A program made the position numbers and the translations under genes. Positions 1 through 10,470 of a stretch of 64,000 bases of DNA are shown here, piece after piece (position 1 is the first letter of the stretch; every line of letters starts with the position of its first letter). The stretch is from NCBI GenBank assembly GCA_036346395.1, contig CM070599.1, positions 13,879,232 through 13,943,231 on the forward strand. The letters run 5' to 3'. The stretch is from Hsuehochloa calcarea. Its lineage: Eukaryota > Streptophyta > Magnoliopsida > Poales > Poaceae. The notes under the pieces are model-generated. The model did no database searches, had not been told where the DNA came from, and was given only the letters and a program-made list of their open reading frames with translations.

Positions 1-968
1 GTCGATTGCGGAGGGGAGAAAGCGAGAGAGGAGGGGAGACTTCAGAGGATGGATGAGGGAGATGAGGGGCACAAGGTGCTCCCTTTTATAGGGGCGGAGG
101 TGGACCGGAGGAGGAGATCAAGGGACGGGTGTCTTTCGGGTGGCATGGCCGTTCCCGGTGATTTAGTGCGCGGATGAGGGGGTAACGGCCGGGAATGGAG
201 GTGTTATGACGCGGGGAGAGGAATGCCCGCAATTTTGTGAAAAATCATGAAGGGATTCAATGGATTTGAGGAGCTCTAATGGGCATTCATGGCGTCGGTT
301 GTTGTTCTGGGCAAGCACAGGAGGAAGGAAACGTTTTGGTTTGGAGAAGAAGAAAGAAGGAAAGAGGGGATAAAAGAGAGAGAAGGGAACTACTAATCAA
401 TATGATGCACAAGGCCACTTGGTAGTGCATTCGGTTGGTTCGGTTTGTTAAGCGTGCAGAGCTCTAGAGCAGGGTAAAGATGGGTGACCAGATGGGAACT
501 TGCCCCTTTTTTTTATTTCTGATTTTTTTTTATTTCGAAATACATATTAAACCACATTTTTGAACACATTTTAGAATATAGTAAATAGAGTCCAAAAATT
601 TTATAAAAATTTATAAAAATTCCTAGAATTATTTTGAACTTAATAAAAATAATTCCAACTTAAAGTTGGCTTTTATTTTTGATTTTATTTTCTAGAAAAT
701 AGGAAAACCCTTTTTAAATACCAGAAATTAATTAAAATTTTATTTTTCAATTTAAATCCAATAAAATCACAGAAAATCAAATAAACTTAATAAACTTTCT
801 TTTTGACATTAAAACCAAGAAATTAAATAATAATAATTAATTTTTACTTTTAACAGTGAAAACTCTTTTTAGGTCACAGTAAATCGAGAAAATCTTCGAC
901 AGTCAGAAAATCAAATAAAATAATAACTTTATTTATTTTTATTTTGGTAACAGAACTTTGGGATGTTA
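1..968 (-). repeat. 3' LTR (partial) of G1
   Basis: On the minus strand the LTR begins GTAACATCCCAAAG, close to the start of the 5' LTR at 13110 (TGTAACATCTCAAA); the first T is missing. An AT-rich U3 of about 880 bp leads to a TATA box near 83-90, almost the same TATA distance as in the 5' LTR. The rest of the LTR is outside the window. The U3 sequences otherwise look diverged by eye, so assignment to the same element rests on position and layout. Confidence 0.6.
83..90 (-). promoter_or_regulatory. Putative TATA box in G1 3' LTR
   Basis: TATAAAAG on the minus strand, about 880 bp into the LTR, followed by GC-rich sequence typical of a transcribed leader. The equivalent site in the 5' LTR is at 12213-12220. 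Confidence 0.4.
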
Positions 969-2339
969 CCGTGCTCGCGATAGGTCAAATCCCCTTGGAC
1001 ATCGAGGGTTTCCAACGGAGCTTCCTCAGTTGGAACACGGAGACACTTCTTTAGTTGGGACACATGGAAAACATCATATACCCCTTCGAGTGCAGCTGGC
1101 AATTCCAACTTATAGGCAACAACTCCTTTCTTTTCGATAAGACGGTAAGGACCGACATATCGAGGAGCTAACTTGCCATTGACGCCGAAACGATGATGGC
1201 CCTTCAAAGGAGAGACTTTGAGATAAACAAAGTCATCAGGCTCAAAACTCAGTTCACGACGACGGCGATTCGCATAGCTCTTTTGCCTGGATTGAGCTGT
1301 GCGCAAACGATCACGAATGAGCTGGACTTGGCTCTCAGCCTCATTAATCGAGTCCGGACCAAAGAAAGGTCTTTCGCTGCCTCGCACTGTTCAACGGGGT
1401 TCGCACTTTCTCCCGCATAAGGCCTCGAAGGTGACATGCCAAGACCGCCTGAAATCGTTGTTGTAGGAAAACTCGGCAAAAGGCAAGCATTTCTCCCAAT
1501 TCTTTCCATAGGAGAGGACACAAGCACGAAGCATGTCTTCCAACACTTGGTTGACCTTTCGGTCCGACCATCGCTTGGGGGTGGTATGTCAGGCTAAAGG
1601 TAAGACGGGTTCCCATAGCCTCTTGCAAACTTTGCCAAAAGCGAGAGGTGAAAAGAGAACCACGATCCGAGACAATTGTCTTAGGTACCCCATGTAAGCT
1701 CACGATGCGGGCAATGTAGAGATCCGCCAAAAGACCTACACGGAGATCTGTCTTTGATCGAAGGAAGTGCGCCACCTTAGTTAGCCGATCAATGACAACC
1801 TGGATGGCATCACCGCTCTTGAGGTACGAGGCGCACCGGTGATAAAATCCATCCCGATCGAATCCCACTTCCATTCAGGAATAGGCAAAGGCTGAAGCAG
1901 TCCTGCTGGACGCTGATGCTCGGCCTTGACACGACGACACACGTCGCACTCGGCAACGAACTTCGCAATCTCCCTCTTCATTCGGGTCCACCAAAATCTC
2001 TGACGGAGATCTTGATACATCTTTGTGGCCCCGGGATGAATAGACAAAGGCGAATCATGGGCTTCAAAGAATCAACTTCCGCAATTCCATGTCCTTTGGA
2101 ACCACAAGGCGTTGCCCGAACCTTACAACACCATGCTCATCCTCAGAGAAGCACTTGGCTGTTCCGTTCTTGACATTTTCCTTGATGCGGCTCACTCCAA
2201 CATCCGATTGTTGAGCGACCTTAATCCGATCCACCAAGGTTGGTTGCACAACCAGGGTAGCGAGGGAACCATGCTCAACCAAACCTAAGTTGAGACGCCG
2301 AAATTCCTTCAGAAGGGTGGGTTGGCGCTCCTGGAGCAA
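929..2339 (-). pseudogene. pol: Integrase region of G1 pol, frameshifted and truncated
   Basis: Would encode the integrase that inserts the cDNA. Three overlapping frames carry it. The zinc-binding N-terminus is at 2047-1781 (HPGATKMYQDLRQ followed by CDVC). The core region at 1874-1344 has VIDRLTKVAHFL and IVSDRGSLF with a catalytic Asp. The C-terminal GPY-like part at 1387-929 has PRYVGPYRLIEKKG and VFHVSQLKKC. The frame changes show at least two small indels. The C-terminus stops at TYREH and then reads straight into the first bases of the LTR (GNIPK). The chromodomain and polypurine tract usually found between integrase and 3' LTR in this clade are therefore absent. Non-functional. Confidence 0.8.
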
Positions 2340-2387
2340 TAAGGCATTGCAATGCGCTTTCGATGGAGCGCATCGGCAAGAACGACA

Positions 2388-3563
2388 TTAGCCTTGCCCG
2401 ATGGTAGTGAATACCCATGTCATAGTCCTGATCAACTCCAACCACCTCTTTTGCCCGAGGTTCAGATCCGTTGGGTGAACAAATACTTTAGGCTTTTGTG
2501 AGCGAATACACTTCGCAACGACACCGATTAGGTAATGTCGCCAAATCTTAAGTGCATGAATCACAGCAGCTAATTCCAAGTCATGGGTAGGATAGTTGAG
2601 TTCATGAGGTCTCAATTGCCTTGATGCATAGGCCACTACCTTGCCTTCTTGCATAAGGACACAACCGAGTCCTCGACGAGAAGCATCGCAAAAGATATCG
2701 GAGCTTTGATGAATATCGGGAAGAACGAGGACGGGAGCGGTGGTTAAACGCTCCTTGAGTACCTGGAAGCTTTCCTCACAAGCGTCGGACCACAAGAACT
2801 TCTTGTCCTTCTTGAGCAACTCCGTCATCGGCTTCGCGATCTTGGAGAAGTTCTCGATAAAGCGACGATAATATCCTGCTAAACCAAGAAAGCTCCGCAC
2901 TTCGGTTACCGAAGTAGGTTGAACCCACGAAAGAACATCGCTGACCTTGCTAGGATCAACGGCTACGCCTCCTGCTGAAAGAACATGACCCAAGAAGGCC
3001 ACTTCCTTCAACCAGAACGCGCACTTGCTGAACTTTGCATACAGCTGGTGCTCACGAAGCTGGCCTAACACAATCCTCAGATGCTCATCATGTTCCTTAT
3101 CGTCCTTAGAATAGATAAGAATATCATCGATGAAGACTACGACAAACTTATCCAAATACTCCATGAATACCGAATTCATGAGGTTCATGAACAAGGCAGG
3201 AGCATTGGTTAAGCCAAATGACATGACGGTGTATTCATACAAGCCGTAGCGAGTAGAGAAAGCCGCCTTTGAATATCCTCGGTCGATCCGAACTTGATGA
3301 TATCCCACTCTCAAATCAATCTTGGAGAATACTCGAGCTCCAGTTAACTGATCAAAGAGATCATCAATGCGGGGCAATGGATACTTGTTCTTTACCGTCA
3401 CCTCATTAAGCGGATGATAATCCACGCACATGCGTAAAGTATTGTCCTTCTTCTTTACGAAGATTGCTGGACAACCCCATGGAGATGAACTAGGGCGAAT
3501 AAAACCTTTTTCTTGCAGCTCACTCAGTTGCTTCTTCAACTCCACCAACTCGTTCGGTGGCAT
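2388..3563 (-). CDS. pol: Reverse transcriptase and RNase H of G1
   Basis: An open frame of 391 codons. The RT fingers and palm carry RMCVDYHPLNEVT, PLPRIDDLFDQL and SKIDLRVGYHQVRI near residues 45-110. The catalytic box FIDDILIYSK (residues ~143-152) gives the two Asp of the YxDD motif, here as FIDD. The LGHVLS motif and the connection region FLGLAGYYRRFIENFS follow. RNase H begins at residue ~285 (IFCDASRRGLGCVLMQ) and is cut short by a frame change near the 3' end. It copies the element RNA into DNA with PR and INT from the same polyprotein. The start is an internal Met in a polyprotein, not a true initiation site. Confidence 0.88.
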   Translation of the reverse strand: MPPNELVELKKQLSELQEKGFIRPSSSPWGCPAIFVKKKDNTLRMCVDYHPLNEVTVKNKYPLPRIDDLFDQLTGARVFSKIDLRVGYHQVRIDRGYSKAAFSTRYGLYEYTVMSFGLTNAPALFMNLMNSVFMEYLDKFVVVFIDDILIYSKDDKEHDEHLRIVLGQLREHQLYAKFSKCAFWLKEVAFLGHVLSAGGVAVDPSKVSDVLSWVQPTSVTEVRSFLGLAGYYRRFIENFSKIAKPMTELLKKDKKFLWSDACEESFQVLKERLTTAPVLVLPDIHQSSDIFCDASRRGLGCVLMQEGKVVAYASRQLRPHELNYPTHDLELAAVIHALKIWRHYLIGVVAKCIRSQKPKVFVHPTDLNLGQKRWLELIRTMTWVFTTIGQG

Positions 3564-3605
3564 CCGATAATGCCTCTTTGAAATCGGGGCGGTACCGGAA
3601 CCAAC

Positions 3606-4169
3606 TCAATGACAAACTCGAGGTCTCGAATCGTGGCATCCCCGAAGATCTTCAGGAAAGACATCAATGAAGTCACGAACTGTGGGGACTTCACTAATAT
3701 CTAGAGCGGGCTTCACCTCAAGCGCGAAGAGATGCGGACCTAGCACCTTCGGCGAAAAGTGAACCTGCTCGCCGGAAAGACTAGATAAAGAGACACACTT
3801 CTTGGCGCAATCGATTTGTCCCTTATGCTGAGACAACCAATCCATACCAAGAATTACATCTAGACTTGCTGAATGGAGGAGGATAAGATTCGCAAGGAAT
3901 CTTACTCCCTCGATTTCAATTGGGACATCCCTACACTCAGATTCAGCTCTCAACTCCGAACCTGGAGAGCGAATGAGCAATGGGATCAACAATGGAGTAA
4001 AACGGAGCTCACTAATAGCAGCAAAAGATTCAGAAATAAAAGAATGAGATGCTCCCGAATCAAACAAAACAAAGAGCGTAATGAGAGTTAAGAAAGTGTA
4101 CCCAAAGACGACGCCGGGTGCCTCCCGTGCCTCCTCTGCGGAGATGAGGTTGACGCGACCACTACCCAC
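3606..4169 (-). pseudogene. pol: Aspartic protease region of G1 pol
   Basis: Carries the retropepsin signature LFDSGASHSFIS (residues ~35-47), the downstream LDVILGMDWLSQH typical of Ty3/gypsy proteases, and the linker to RT. The frame ends in a stop shortly before RT, so the gag-pol polyprotein is not continuous here. It lies directly downstream of gag and upstream of RT, as expected. It would cut the polyprotein during particle maturation. Confidence 0.82.
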
Positions 4170-4193
4170 ACCTTGGGTAGCAGGGGACTATCT

Positions 4194-5180
4194 TCAGTCC
4201 CGAGAAGAACCACCTCCTCGCCCGCGCCCTCCATTAGGACGAGGGGCCGCTCTCGCCTTCTTAGGGCATTGGTTCGCATAATGCCCCTTCCGGCCGCAGC
4301 GGCAGTGACCCTCGGCACGGGTTGCGGGGCCACTCGCCGACTCGCAGTGCACGGGATCGCACGGCTCGCGAAGGGCGAAGAATCGTGCCGACGGCCTCGG
4401 GTGCTGGGTCACGACGCGACTTCGAGACGGATCAAGCGGGATAGCCGCCCTAGTGGACTGGGCCTCCCGCCACGCTGCGGAATCCACAAGCGCTCCCGAG
4501 TGCTCGGCGACAATGGCCTTGTCCACCAAGGCCCGAAAATCTGGAAGTCGACAATGGATAGCTTGTCCCAAGCTCCTCGCACAAACCATCCTTGAACTTC
4601 TCTTGCTTGGCCTCATTAGTGGCCACCTCTTCCGAGCATAACGAGCCAAATGGTTAAACTCGTACAGGTACTCCGTAACGGTGAAACGCCCTTGTCTGAG
4701 TAACAAGAACTCCTTCTTCTTCAAATTTCATCAGCCGGAAGGAATGTGACTCGACGGAAGGCGGCGGAACTCCTCCCAAGTGACGGTGTGGCTGCCAGTC
4801 GCATGGCGAAAGCTCTCCCACCAAGACAAAGCCGCACCTCCACCGGTGCGATGCAAACAGCGCCTTCGTGCTCTCGGCACTGCGGTATGCGGCTTCCGCC
4901 CACCGACGGCGAAGCGCTCAAGGCTCAAGCGGTCCTCGACTGAGAACGTGGGGGGTGAGTGCGAAGAAACTCCGCAAGTACACCACGCGGCTGGTGTCCA
5001 CCCCCTTGCCCGGATCCTGAAGCACCGGTAAGGGCGGATGTGTTGCGCGCGATGACGCCCGAAGAACCTCCCGCCCTCGCACGGCTGCGCTGACCAAGAA
5101 GGACCTCGCCATGGTCTGAGGAGGAGGAAGATCTCGCCCGCCACCGACTTGCCTTGGCCGCTACGAGTGCGTCCGGCCAT
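4194..5180 (-). pseudogene. gag: gag of G1, frameshifted
   Basis: Capsid and nucleocapsid region split over at least three frames. The N-terminal part begins at 5180 (MAGRTRSGQG). The middle keeps GGGAALSWWESF and VTWEEFRR, typical of Retrotrans_gag. The C-terminal part (4724-4194) has LRQGRFTVTEYLYEFNHLARYA. It ends with a zinc knuckle, CGRKGHYANQCPKK, whose first cysteine is mis-spaced (C-x-C instead of C-x2-C). A basic Gly/Arg-rich tail (GGRGRGGG) follows. GC content is clearly higher than in the flanking LTRs. Likely dead because of the frameshifts. Confidence 0.72.
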
Positions 5181-6048
5181 CCTGTTACAAGAAACTTGGG
5201 TTAAAAACTAGACCCGAAAACAAAACCGAAATAAAGCCAAAAAGCTAACGACTAGGGGAATGGAATGTCCCCTAATCGAAAGCCGAAAACAGCTAGTATA
5301 TAAACTTAAACAGGCTTATAAAAAGACTCTCAAAAATCACAAGGAATCGCCAAACCAAGGCTCAACTCCCCAATACAACTAACCCGTATTGAATGAACGA
5401 GTAATTGTTTGAGACGATAAAAATCAGAAGATTAAGGTAAGATCTAATACCACTTAAGATGAAGGCTAAATCAGCGAAAATAGTGTTAGATACATAGCTA
5501 ACTAGTATCACATCTTACCCTTCTATTCCCACAAGTTTTAGTTGATTAACCTCTCATTTTCTACCCTATTAGAAACCATCGAGCTTGCTGTCCGGAAATT
5601 GAGGTTGCTGTAGCGATTTTGCATCCAAGCTTCCAGCCGAAGTCTTCCATTCTAGAAACTTCAAAATCTGGCACACTTCAATTTGCCAAGCTCAGTGGTC
5701 CTATCAGAAACCATTGAGCTCGCTGTCTGGAAATTGAGGCGTGCTGTCCAGATTCCGCATCCAAGCCTCTAGCCGAAATCTTCAGTCCAGAAACTTCAAA
5801 ACCCTAAGCACTTCAATTTGCCAAACTCAGTGGTTCCCAAAACCCATTTAATCGATAACACTATCTTTGAAAAGGAGAGGTAAACAATTTTCAAACTCAA
5901 ATTAGAGTAAGATGAGAGGAGAAGCTAAGATAGGTAAGGAATAAAATATGAGAATTCCTTAAGCTTTCGTAAATCATTTGATACTTTGAAAATAGGGTTT
6001 TCCAAAATATCCTAAAGATAGCCAGCTTGGGTTACTACGGTCAGTATG
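5181..6048 (-). other. Untranslated leader of G1, no gene seen
   Basis: Lies between the primer-binding site and gag on the minus strand. No convincing coding frame. It contains a 135-bp tandem duplication, listed separately. Confidence 0.6.
5566..5833. repeat. Two-copy 135-bp tandem repeat in the G1 leader
   Basis: Copy 1 starts at 5566 (CTATTAGAAACCATCGAGC) and copy 2 at 5701 (CTATCAGAAACCATTGAGC). Both continue through 'ggaaattgagg', 'gcatccaagc', 'agaaacttcaaaa' and 'cttcaatttgccaa'. The copies differ at scattered bases, so the duplication is not recent. Confidence 0.85.
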
Positions 6049-6060
6049 GCTCTGATACCA
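6049..6060 (-). other. Primer-binding site of G1 (initiator tRNA-Met)
   Basis: TGGTATCAGAGC on the minus strand, complementary to the 3' end of plant initiator tRNA-Met, five bases inside the LTR end at 6066. Confidence 0.9.
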
Positions 6061-7439
6061 AACTTTGTGAGGACCCCTGATTATTGAGCTTGTAATGCTT
6101 AGTCACCGATTGACCCTAGCATCACAAGTTTAAATAACCTGTCTTTCGAGACATGTATACTTCCTAAATGCAAGATACACCTCTTTACAAAATTCATGCA
6201 TCAATTCCATTCATTCACATAGAACCGAAGCAAAACAACAACCAGAAGATATCATAAATAAAGGATAGTTATTACAAAAGAGAGGCCGACCGGCCAAATA
6301 ACATATACATAAAGAAATTTAACAGCGGAAGCAAAAGTGCCATAAGATGGCCATAAACAAAAGAGCCAATCAGTGTGCCTTTAACCCACAAGGCAACTGA
6401 CCGGACCGCCAAGCTAGTCGTCAATCCACAAAGACAACTCACAAAAGTGAGGCCCTTGGGGCTCACCTTCCTCCCCAGAACAAAAGCAGCAAGCAAAAGC
6501 GGTGAGTACTTTGAATGTACTGCAAGACTTACATGTGGAGTAACAAACTCAGATAAATACTACATGCAAGCTCATTGAAGTGGAGGCTGTAAGTTTCATT
6601 TTTAGCATAAAGCAAGTTTCCATTTGCAGTAATGTAATAGATTGAAAGCAATTTAACAAATCAGTTTTTAATGTTCAAATAACCGTAAATGACAACAATA
6701 TAACAGTATATAGATGACAACAACAATCCTGGAAGTGACTAAACCATTAGTCACCACAACAATAGCATGAATTACCCATTCATGCCAACCATGTCAAATT
6801 TTAATTTAAAAGGTTGTAGTCTAGTTCTTGCACGACCTTACCAAGCATGTCCATAACCTAGGACGAGGCTATTCGAATAGTTTTATACCTGCAGGTGTAC
6901 CAATGTACCCACACGCTGCATCGCTTTTGCCAAGCTATTAAGCACACTTCCAAGGTATGCTTGCACGGCTAAGTCCTACGAGACATTTCCAATATTGTGT
7001 ATTACCCAGAGTCGCCTGATGGATAGAAACCCATACGCTGTGTCTGAGTCATTGTAAAGCCTCGGTCAACTACCCGTCGCAGTAAAGCCTTGGACAACTA
7101 CAATGCTCCTCGAGGTGGAGAGCCTACCCGAATCTCCACCACCGCACACCCAACACAAGAACACCGAGAACACATATCATGTTTCACACAACACACACAA
7201 CCCTCCCCGCGACTCTGAGATAACCCACGCCAAAGTACTAAGTCAAGAGAGGTCCCATATCGCTCTCGCGTGGTTAGCACGCATAAGCGCTGGCTTAGTG
7301 ACACAAGTAACTCGGTCCTTGATGACCTAGGCACCATTCCATTCACACCAACAGATCACACCAACATACCATTGTGCCCAAGTCTAAAACAATTTTATTT
7401 TTAGTTTTGACTTTACAAATTAACAAAGCACAAAGTGCT

Positions 7440-8320
7440 TGATACGGATCCACCTAGTTGATTAGATGAATCGATTGTTGGCCCAATCTTTCACGGTACA
7501 CTCAAGATCGTGAGTAATCTCACAAACCAATTCGGTGATTTGAATTGTAAGAAAATCAATATACTCACAAACCAATCTAATAGATTGAATTGCAAGTAGT
7601 AGCGTTAGGTGAATAGTACTCAAACAAGAGATAGATATCTTGATCTTGCTCTCAATCTTTCTCCTCAATCTCTCCAACTCATATCACGACTCAAGAACAC
7701 ACGATATGCGCCAAAACGGCTTTTCTGATTTTTATTATCTAAATCATAACTTGTCCTCCATATGGTGGGGCCATGGGGGGTTTATATAGCCTCCCACGCA
7801 AGCACAAAAAGTCAGATGAACAGTAACCGGTTTGCTATAGTATTCCGTACCAGATTACTATTCATGTGAACAAGAATCTGAGTTGGTTATCGCTCACGTG
7901 AACAAGAATCCAACCAAAAATACTTTTCTTTTTTAATTACAATTTAAACTATTCTAGTTTTGAAATAAAATATTAATCACCAATTGGTCATTCAATTGGA
8001 TCCAAATGAACCAACCCACATGCCATGTTCCCGGCGCCCTCTCCATGCATGGCTAAATCTCCTCTTGGTTTCCCTTGTGTTGTGGGCTTTCCTTCTCTAG
8101 CTTCTTGCACGAACTTGTTCCATGCACTTGATGCTTCTTCCGACGCTAATGCAACCCTTTGCCGCCATACCACCACATATCTTTCTTGATCGCACGCACG
8201 CGCTAGGGTTTTATCCCGAGAGAACGCTCCCTCTCGTTGGCGATCCCCATCCACCCTATCGGCCTTCACAACATTTTGTTTTACCTTTGCAATGCTTTGG
8301 TTTTAGATATGGCCGTATCA
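7440..8320 (-). repeat. 3' LTR of the small gypsy derivative
   Basis: Begins on the plus strand TGATACGGATCC and ends GGCCGTATCA, giving an unusually long inverted terminal match (TGATACGG/CCGTATCA). It matches 9607-10470 along its length, with small indels. Confidence 0.9.
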
Positions 8321-8406
8321 TCCTCCTTTCTTCAAGAAAAGAAGTACTCGTCTTTTGTGTAACCTCGTGAATCTCTGTCGGGGTAGTCTTCACGATCGCC
8401 TTTTAG

Positions 8407-8922
8407 CTATGATCTCTCAAAGATGAATAGAATTCTCCGGCATAGGACATGTGGTATATGATCTTTCCCGATGCACCAAATAGTACTTATTGGACCTCCC
8501 GTGGTGGGTAGCATTGCGATCATACCGCCACTGACGCCTAACAACAAGTGACATGCATGCATAGGCACGACGTCACACTCCACTTTGTCGTGATAGTCTC
8601 CTACTGAAAAACAAACTTTGACACGATGAGTAATTTTCAGTTTACCGACATTATGCAACCATTGTGCATAATACGGTTTTGGATGTCGCCAGGTTGTCAA
8701 CCCCAAAGCTTGCACCAAATCGTTGCAAATGATATTGTTGTAGCTTCCACCATCAACGATAAGCTTGTAAACTTTGCCATTGATTTTGCACTCAGATTTG
8801 AAAACGTTGGTTCGCGTCCCCGTTGTGAGAATGGAAGTGTTGTCAACTCGAACCGTCTTGGTCAGCATACAAAGACCATCTTGTGGTGCCTCACTAGTAG
8901 TTTTGTCATCATGGAACGACAC
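8407..8922 (-). pseudogene. Protease-domain remnant, copy 2
   Basis: Encodes a retropepsin-like segment: KINGKVYKLIVDGGSYNN with the active-site DGG in place of DTG/DSG, then DLVQALGLTTWRHPKPYY, and VECDVVPMHACHLLLG at the end of the domain. The similarity ends at LLLG, where relatives continue toward the protease-RT linker, so the element is truncated at that point. No start can be assigned because it was part of a polyprotein. Confidence 0.7.
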
Positions 8923-8959
8923 CTCTTGCTGTTTTTGGTAGAAAGAAGGGTCGCCAATT

Positions 8960-9444
8960 CTAATTTCTTCTGCTCTTCCTCACCAACCGCTCTTCTTCAC
9001 GCTTGGCCTTTAGCCTTTGTCGCTCTTTAATGTCTCCTTGGGCCTTGTCTCGTCGCTGTCTATCTTCAAAGTACCTTGACGAGGACCAAGATGTAATGTC
9101 CTTTCGTGTTCCTCTCCATGGAAAGGAGTACCGCATGACGAGGCGTGATGCAACTCGATGTATGTGCTGTTCTTTCAACCAATATGCACCAATCACCAAC
9201 GAACATGCTCTCATATGCATAGGAATCACGTCACAAGTAACAACAAAGAAGATACCCATCCAAAGAAAATTTTACCTCCACTTGTTTTGTGATCGGAATG
9301 TGCTTGAACCTCCAAAGCAATAGATACGGCTCCGGATGTGGCTTTGTGATCAACCCTAATCTGTCCACAAGTGTTTGGCTTGCAGCATTTGTCAAGCTTC
9401 CCGTATCGATCATCATAGCACAATCTGTGTTCCCCACTCGACAC
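8960..9444 (-). pseudogene. Protease-domain remnant, copy 1, plus charged linker
   Basis: A second, diverged retropepsin-like segment upstream of the first. At 9444-9231 the frame reads GNTDCAMMIDTGSLTNAASQ (active site DTG) and LVDRLGLITKPHPEPYLL. An overlapping frame (9259-8960) continues with TCDVIPMHMRACSLVIGAYW. A very basic and acidic stretch (RQRRDKAQGDIKERQRLKAK) leads into copy 2. Finding two protease modules in 1.3 kb is unusual; it could be a tandem duplication or the join of two elements. Confidence 0.6.
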
Positions 9445-9591
9445 CGATTGAAGAATATGTAGCTCGGATCGTGGAGTGGATCCTCCTCACATTGATCTAT
9501 AGTGCACCAATTGCATGACCAACTTCATGTCCTTCAGACGGCCATGTCGATACTTGATCTTCGTAGCAACGAAGTACCGTGAACAACTGAA

Positions 9592-9603
9592 GCTCTGATA
9601 CCA
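9592..9603 (-). other. Primer-binding site of the small gypsy derivative
   Basis: TGGTATCAGAGC on the minus strand, three bases from the LTR end at 9607. Complementary to initiator tRNA-Met. Confidence 0.88.
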
Positions 9604-9606
9604 CCT

Positions 9607-10470
9607 TATACGGATCCACCTAGTTGATTAGATGAATCCTGATTGTTGGCCCAATCTTTCACGGTACACTCAAGATCGCGAGCAATCTCACAAACCAATT
9701 CGGTGAATTGAATTGTAAGAAAAATCAATATACTCACAAACCAATCTAATAGATTGAATTGCAAGTAGTAGCGTTAGGTGAATAGTACTCCGAAACAAGA
9801 GATAGATATCTTGATCTTGCTCTCAATCTCTCCAACTCATATCACGACTCAAGAACACACGATATGCGCCAAAACGGCTTTTCGATTTTTATTATCTAAA
9901 TCATAACTTGTCCTCCATATGGTGCGCCATGGGGGTTTATATAGCCTCCCACGCAAGCACAAAAAGTCGGATGAACAAGAATCGTTTGCTACAAGATTCG
10001 CACGGATTACAATTCACGTGAACAAGAATCCGAGTTGGTTATCGCTCACGTGAACGAGAATCCAACCAAAAAATACTTTTCTTTTTTAATTACAATTTAA
10101 ACTATTCTAGTTTTGAAATAAAATATTAATCACCAATTGGTCATTCAATTGGATCCAAATCAACCAACCCACATGCCATGTTCCCGCGCCCTCTCCATGG
10201 ACAAATCTCCTCTTGGTTTCCCTTGTGTTGTGGGCTTTCCTTCTCTTAGCTTCTTGCACTAACTTGTTCCATGCACTTGATGCTTCTTCCGACGCTAATG
10301 CAACCCTTGCCGCCATACCACCACATATCTTTCTTGACTGCGCGCACGCGCTTAGGTTTTATCCCGAGAGAACGCTCCTCTCGTTGGCAAGATCCCCATC
10401 CACCCTATCGGCCTTCACAACATTTTGTTTTACCTTTTGCAATGCTTTGGTTGTAGATATGGCCGTATCA
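9607..10470 (-). repeat. 5' LTR of the small gypsy derivative
   Basis: Direct repeat of 7440-8320. It starts TTATACGG, so the canonical terminal TG is mutated to TT on the primer-binding-site side, and ends GGCCGTATCA. The length is 864 bp against 881 bp for the other copy because of small indels. Confidence 0.9.

Larger units (their letters stand above)
7440..10470 (-). mobile_element. Small Ty3/gypsy derivative (3.0 kb) with two LTRs and TSD GTGCT
   Basis: Two direct repeats (7440-8320 and 9607-10470) flank 1.3 kb of internal sequence. The 5-bp GTGCT occurs at 7435-7439 and again at 10471-10475. On the minus strand the 5' LTR is the right-hand copy, followed by a tRNA-Met primer-binding site at 9603-9592. 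A purine-rich tract (AAGAAAGGAGGA, 8332-8321) abuts the 3' LTR. The inside holds only gag-end and protease remnants, with no RT or integrase, so it could only have moved with proteins from a full-length relative. It sits inside the G1 5' LTR and is therefore younger than G1. Confidence 0.88.

Noticed and set aside
8122..8370. Small plus-strand frames in the LTRs of the small gypsy derivative (8122-8370, 10213-10491)
   Set aside because: They are the same LTR sequence read twice with frame differences between copies, so no conserved protein.
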